NCBI GenBank assembly: GCA_030838265.1
Contig: JAUTXA010000004.1
Location: forward strand, 1 to 11,773
Reading direction: 5' to 3'
DNA length: 11,773 bases
Source: Actinomycetota bacterium
Lineage (GTDB): Bacteria; Actinomycetota; Acidimicrobiia; Acidimicrobiales; BP-101
Positions 11,694 to 11,773 of this stretch are shown piece by piece (position 1 is the stretch's first letter; each line of letters begins with the position of its first letter). A program made the position numbers and the translations under genes. The notes beneath the pieces are model-generated. The model was not told the origin of the DNA. It did not search any database and was given only the letters and a program-made list of their open reading frames with translations.

Positions 11694-11773
11694 TCACTTG
11701 CGGACCTTCAGGAGTTTGGGTCACCTATCTACGTCCCATCGTCGTCGCCATGGCGGGTTGCCGGTGTCGAACA
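11682..11773 (+). CDS. Unidentified protein, N-terminal 30 residues (runs off the right edge)
   Basis: A reading frame starts at GTG 11682 with MTEPSLADLQEFGSPIYVPS and stays open to the window end. I do not recognise the family. Three things support it as a real gene: the TACGAT element 7 nt upstream, its position divergent from ribD across a 122-bp gap, and a composition like a normal soluble N-terminus. Only 30 codons are visible, so the call is tentative. Confidence 0.45.
   Translation, partial: MTEPSLADLQEFGSPIYVPSSSPWRVAGVE

Noticed and set aside
11560..11724. 55-residue N-terminal extension of ribD
   Set aside because: It is not RibD-like, it covers a good promoter and palindromes, and it is antisense to a likely divergent gene. 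GTG 11559 fits the family and the promoter spacing.
1..11773. Defence system, mobile element, CRISPR array or biosynthetic cluster
   Set aside because: Every coding stretch but the last 30 codons, which I do not recognise, resolves to core translation, riboflavin or histidine genes or small actinobacterial families, and no terminal repeats, integrases or spacer arrays are seen.

Overview
The window is a compact, very GC-rich stretch of bacterial chromosome. It holds only core metabolic and translation genes, with almost no free space. Four things point to an actinobacterium: a C-terminal DUF2510 domain, a divergent cold-shock-domain protein with an FHCTAI-type core, an infC-rpmI-rplT / RNA methyltransferase / PAS kinase / pheST gene order that I recall from Streptomyces, and several genes that look leaderless. 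The class could be Acidimicrobiia or a relative, but that is a guess from general resemblance. I see no mobile element, CRISPR array, tRNA, rRNA or prophage.

Region 1 (1-5160, minus strand) is a translation operon read right to left: infC (IF3), rpmI (L35), rplT (L20), a SpoU-family rRNA 2'-O-methyltransferase, a soluble PAS histidine kinase, pheS, and pheT, which runs off the left edge. Junctions are mostly tight: a 1-nt gap for infC/rpmI, GTGA overlaps on both sides of the kinase, and a 6-nt gap for pheS/pheT. The exceptions are a 60-nt pyrimidine-rich spacer before rplT and up to 47 nt before the methyltransferase. infC has no ATG/GTG/TTG start that fits the protein; the start that fits is AUC.

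Region 2 (5161-5332) is a divergent control region. Overlapping -10-like hexamers on the two strands (5321-5327) appear to drive infC leftward and a DUF1844 gene rightward. The infC leader can form a perfect 10-bp hairpin whose loop is complementary over 8 nt to a segment near the 5' end of the transcript, so a pseudoknot is possible. This resembles the general logic of L20/IF3 autoregulation and is the most interesting non-coding signal in the window.

Region 3 (5333-6513, plus strand) carries the DUF1844 protein and an RlmB/TrmH-type 23S rRNA methyltransferase. It is the second SpoU enzyme in the window.

Region 4 (6527-11559, minus strand) is a riboflavin operon read right to left: ribD, ribE, ribBA, ribH, then hisG, a cold-shock-domain protein and a two-TM DUF2510 protein. 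Every junction overlaps, by 1, 4, 14, 1, 1 and 4 nt. Together ribD-ribE-ribBA-ribH encode the whole GTP plus ribulose-5-phosphate to riboflavin route, except the phosphatase step. hisG is the long, ATP-regulated form of the first histidine enzyme.

Region 5 (11560-11773) is a second divergent control region. It has a good leaderless-type promoter for ribD, overlapped at its -35 by nested palindromes that look like an operator, and the start of an unidentified rightward gene. I see no FMN riboswitch upstream of ribD.
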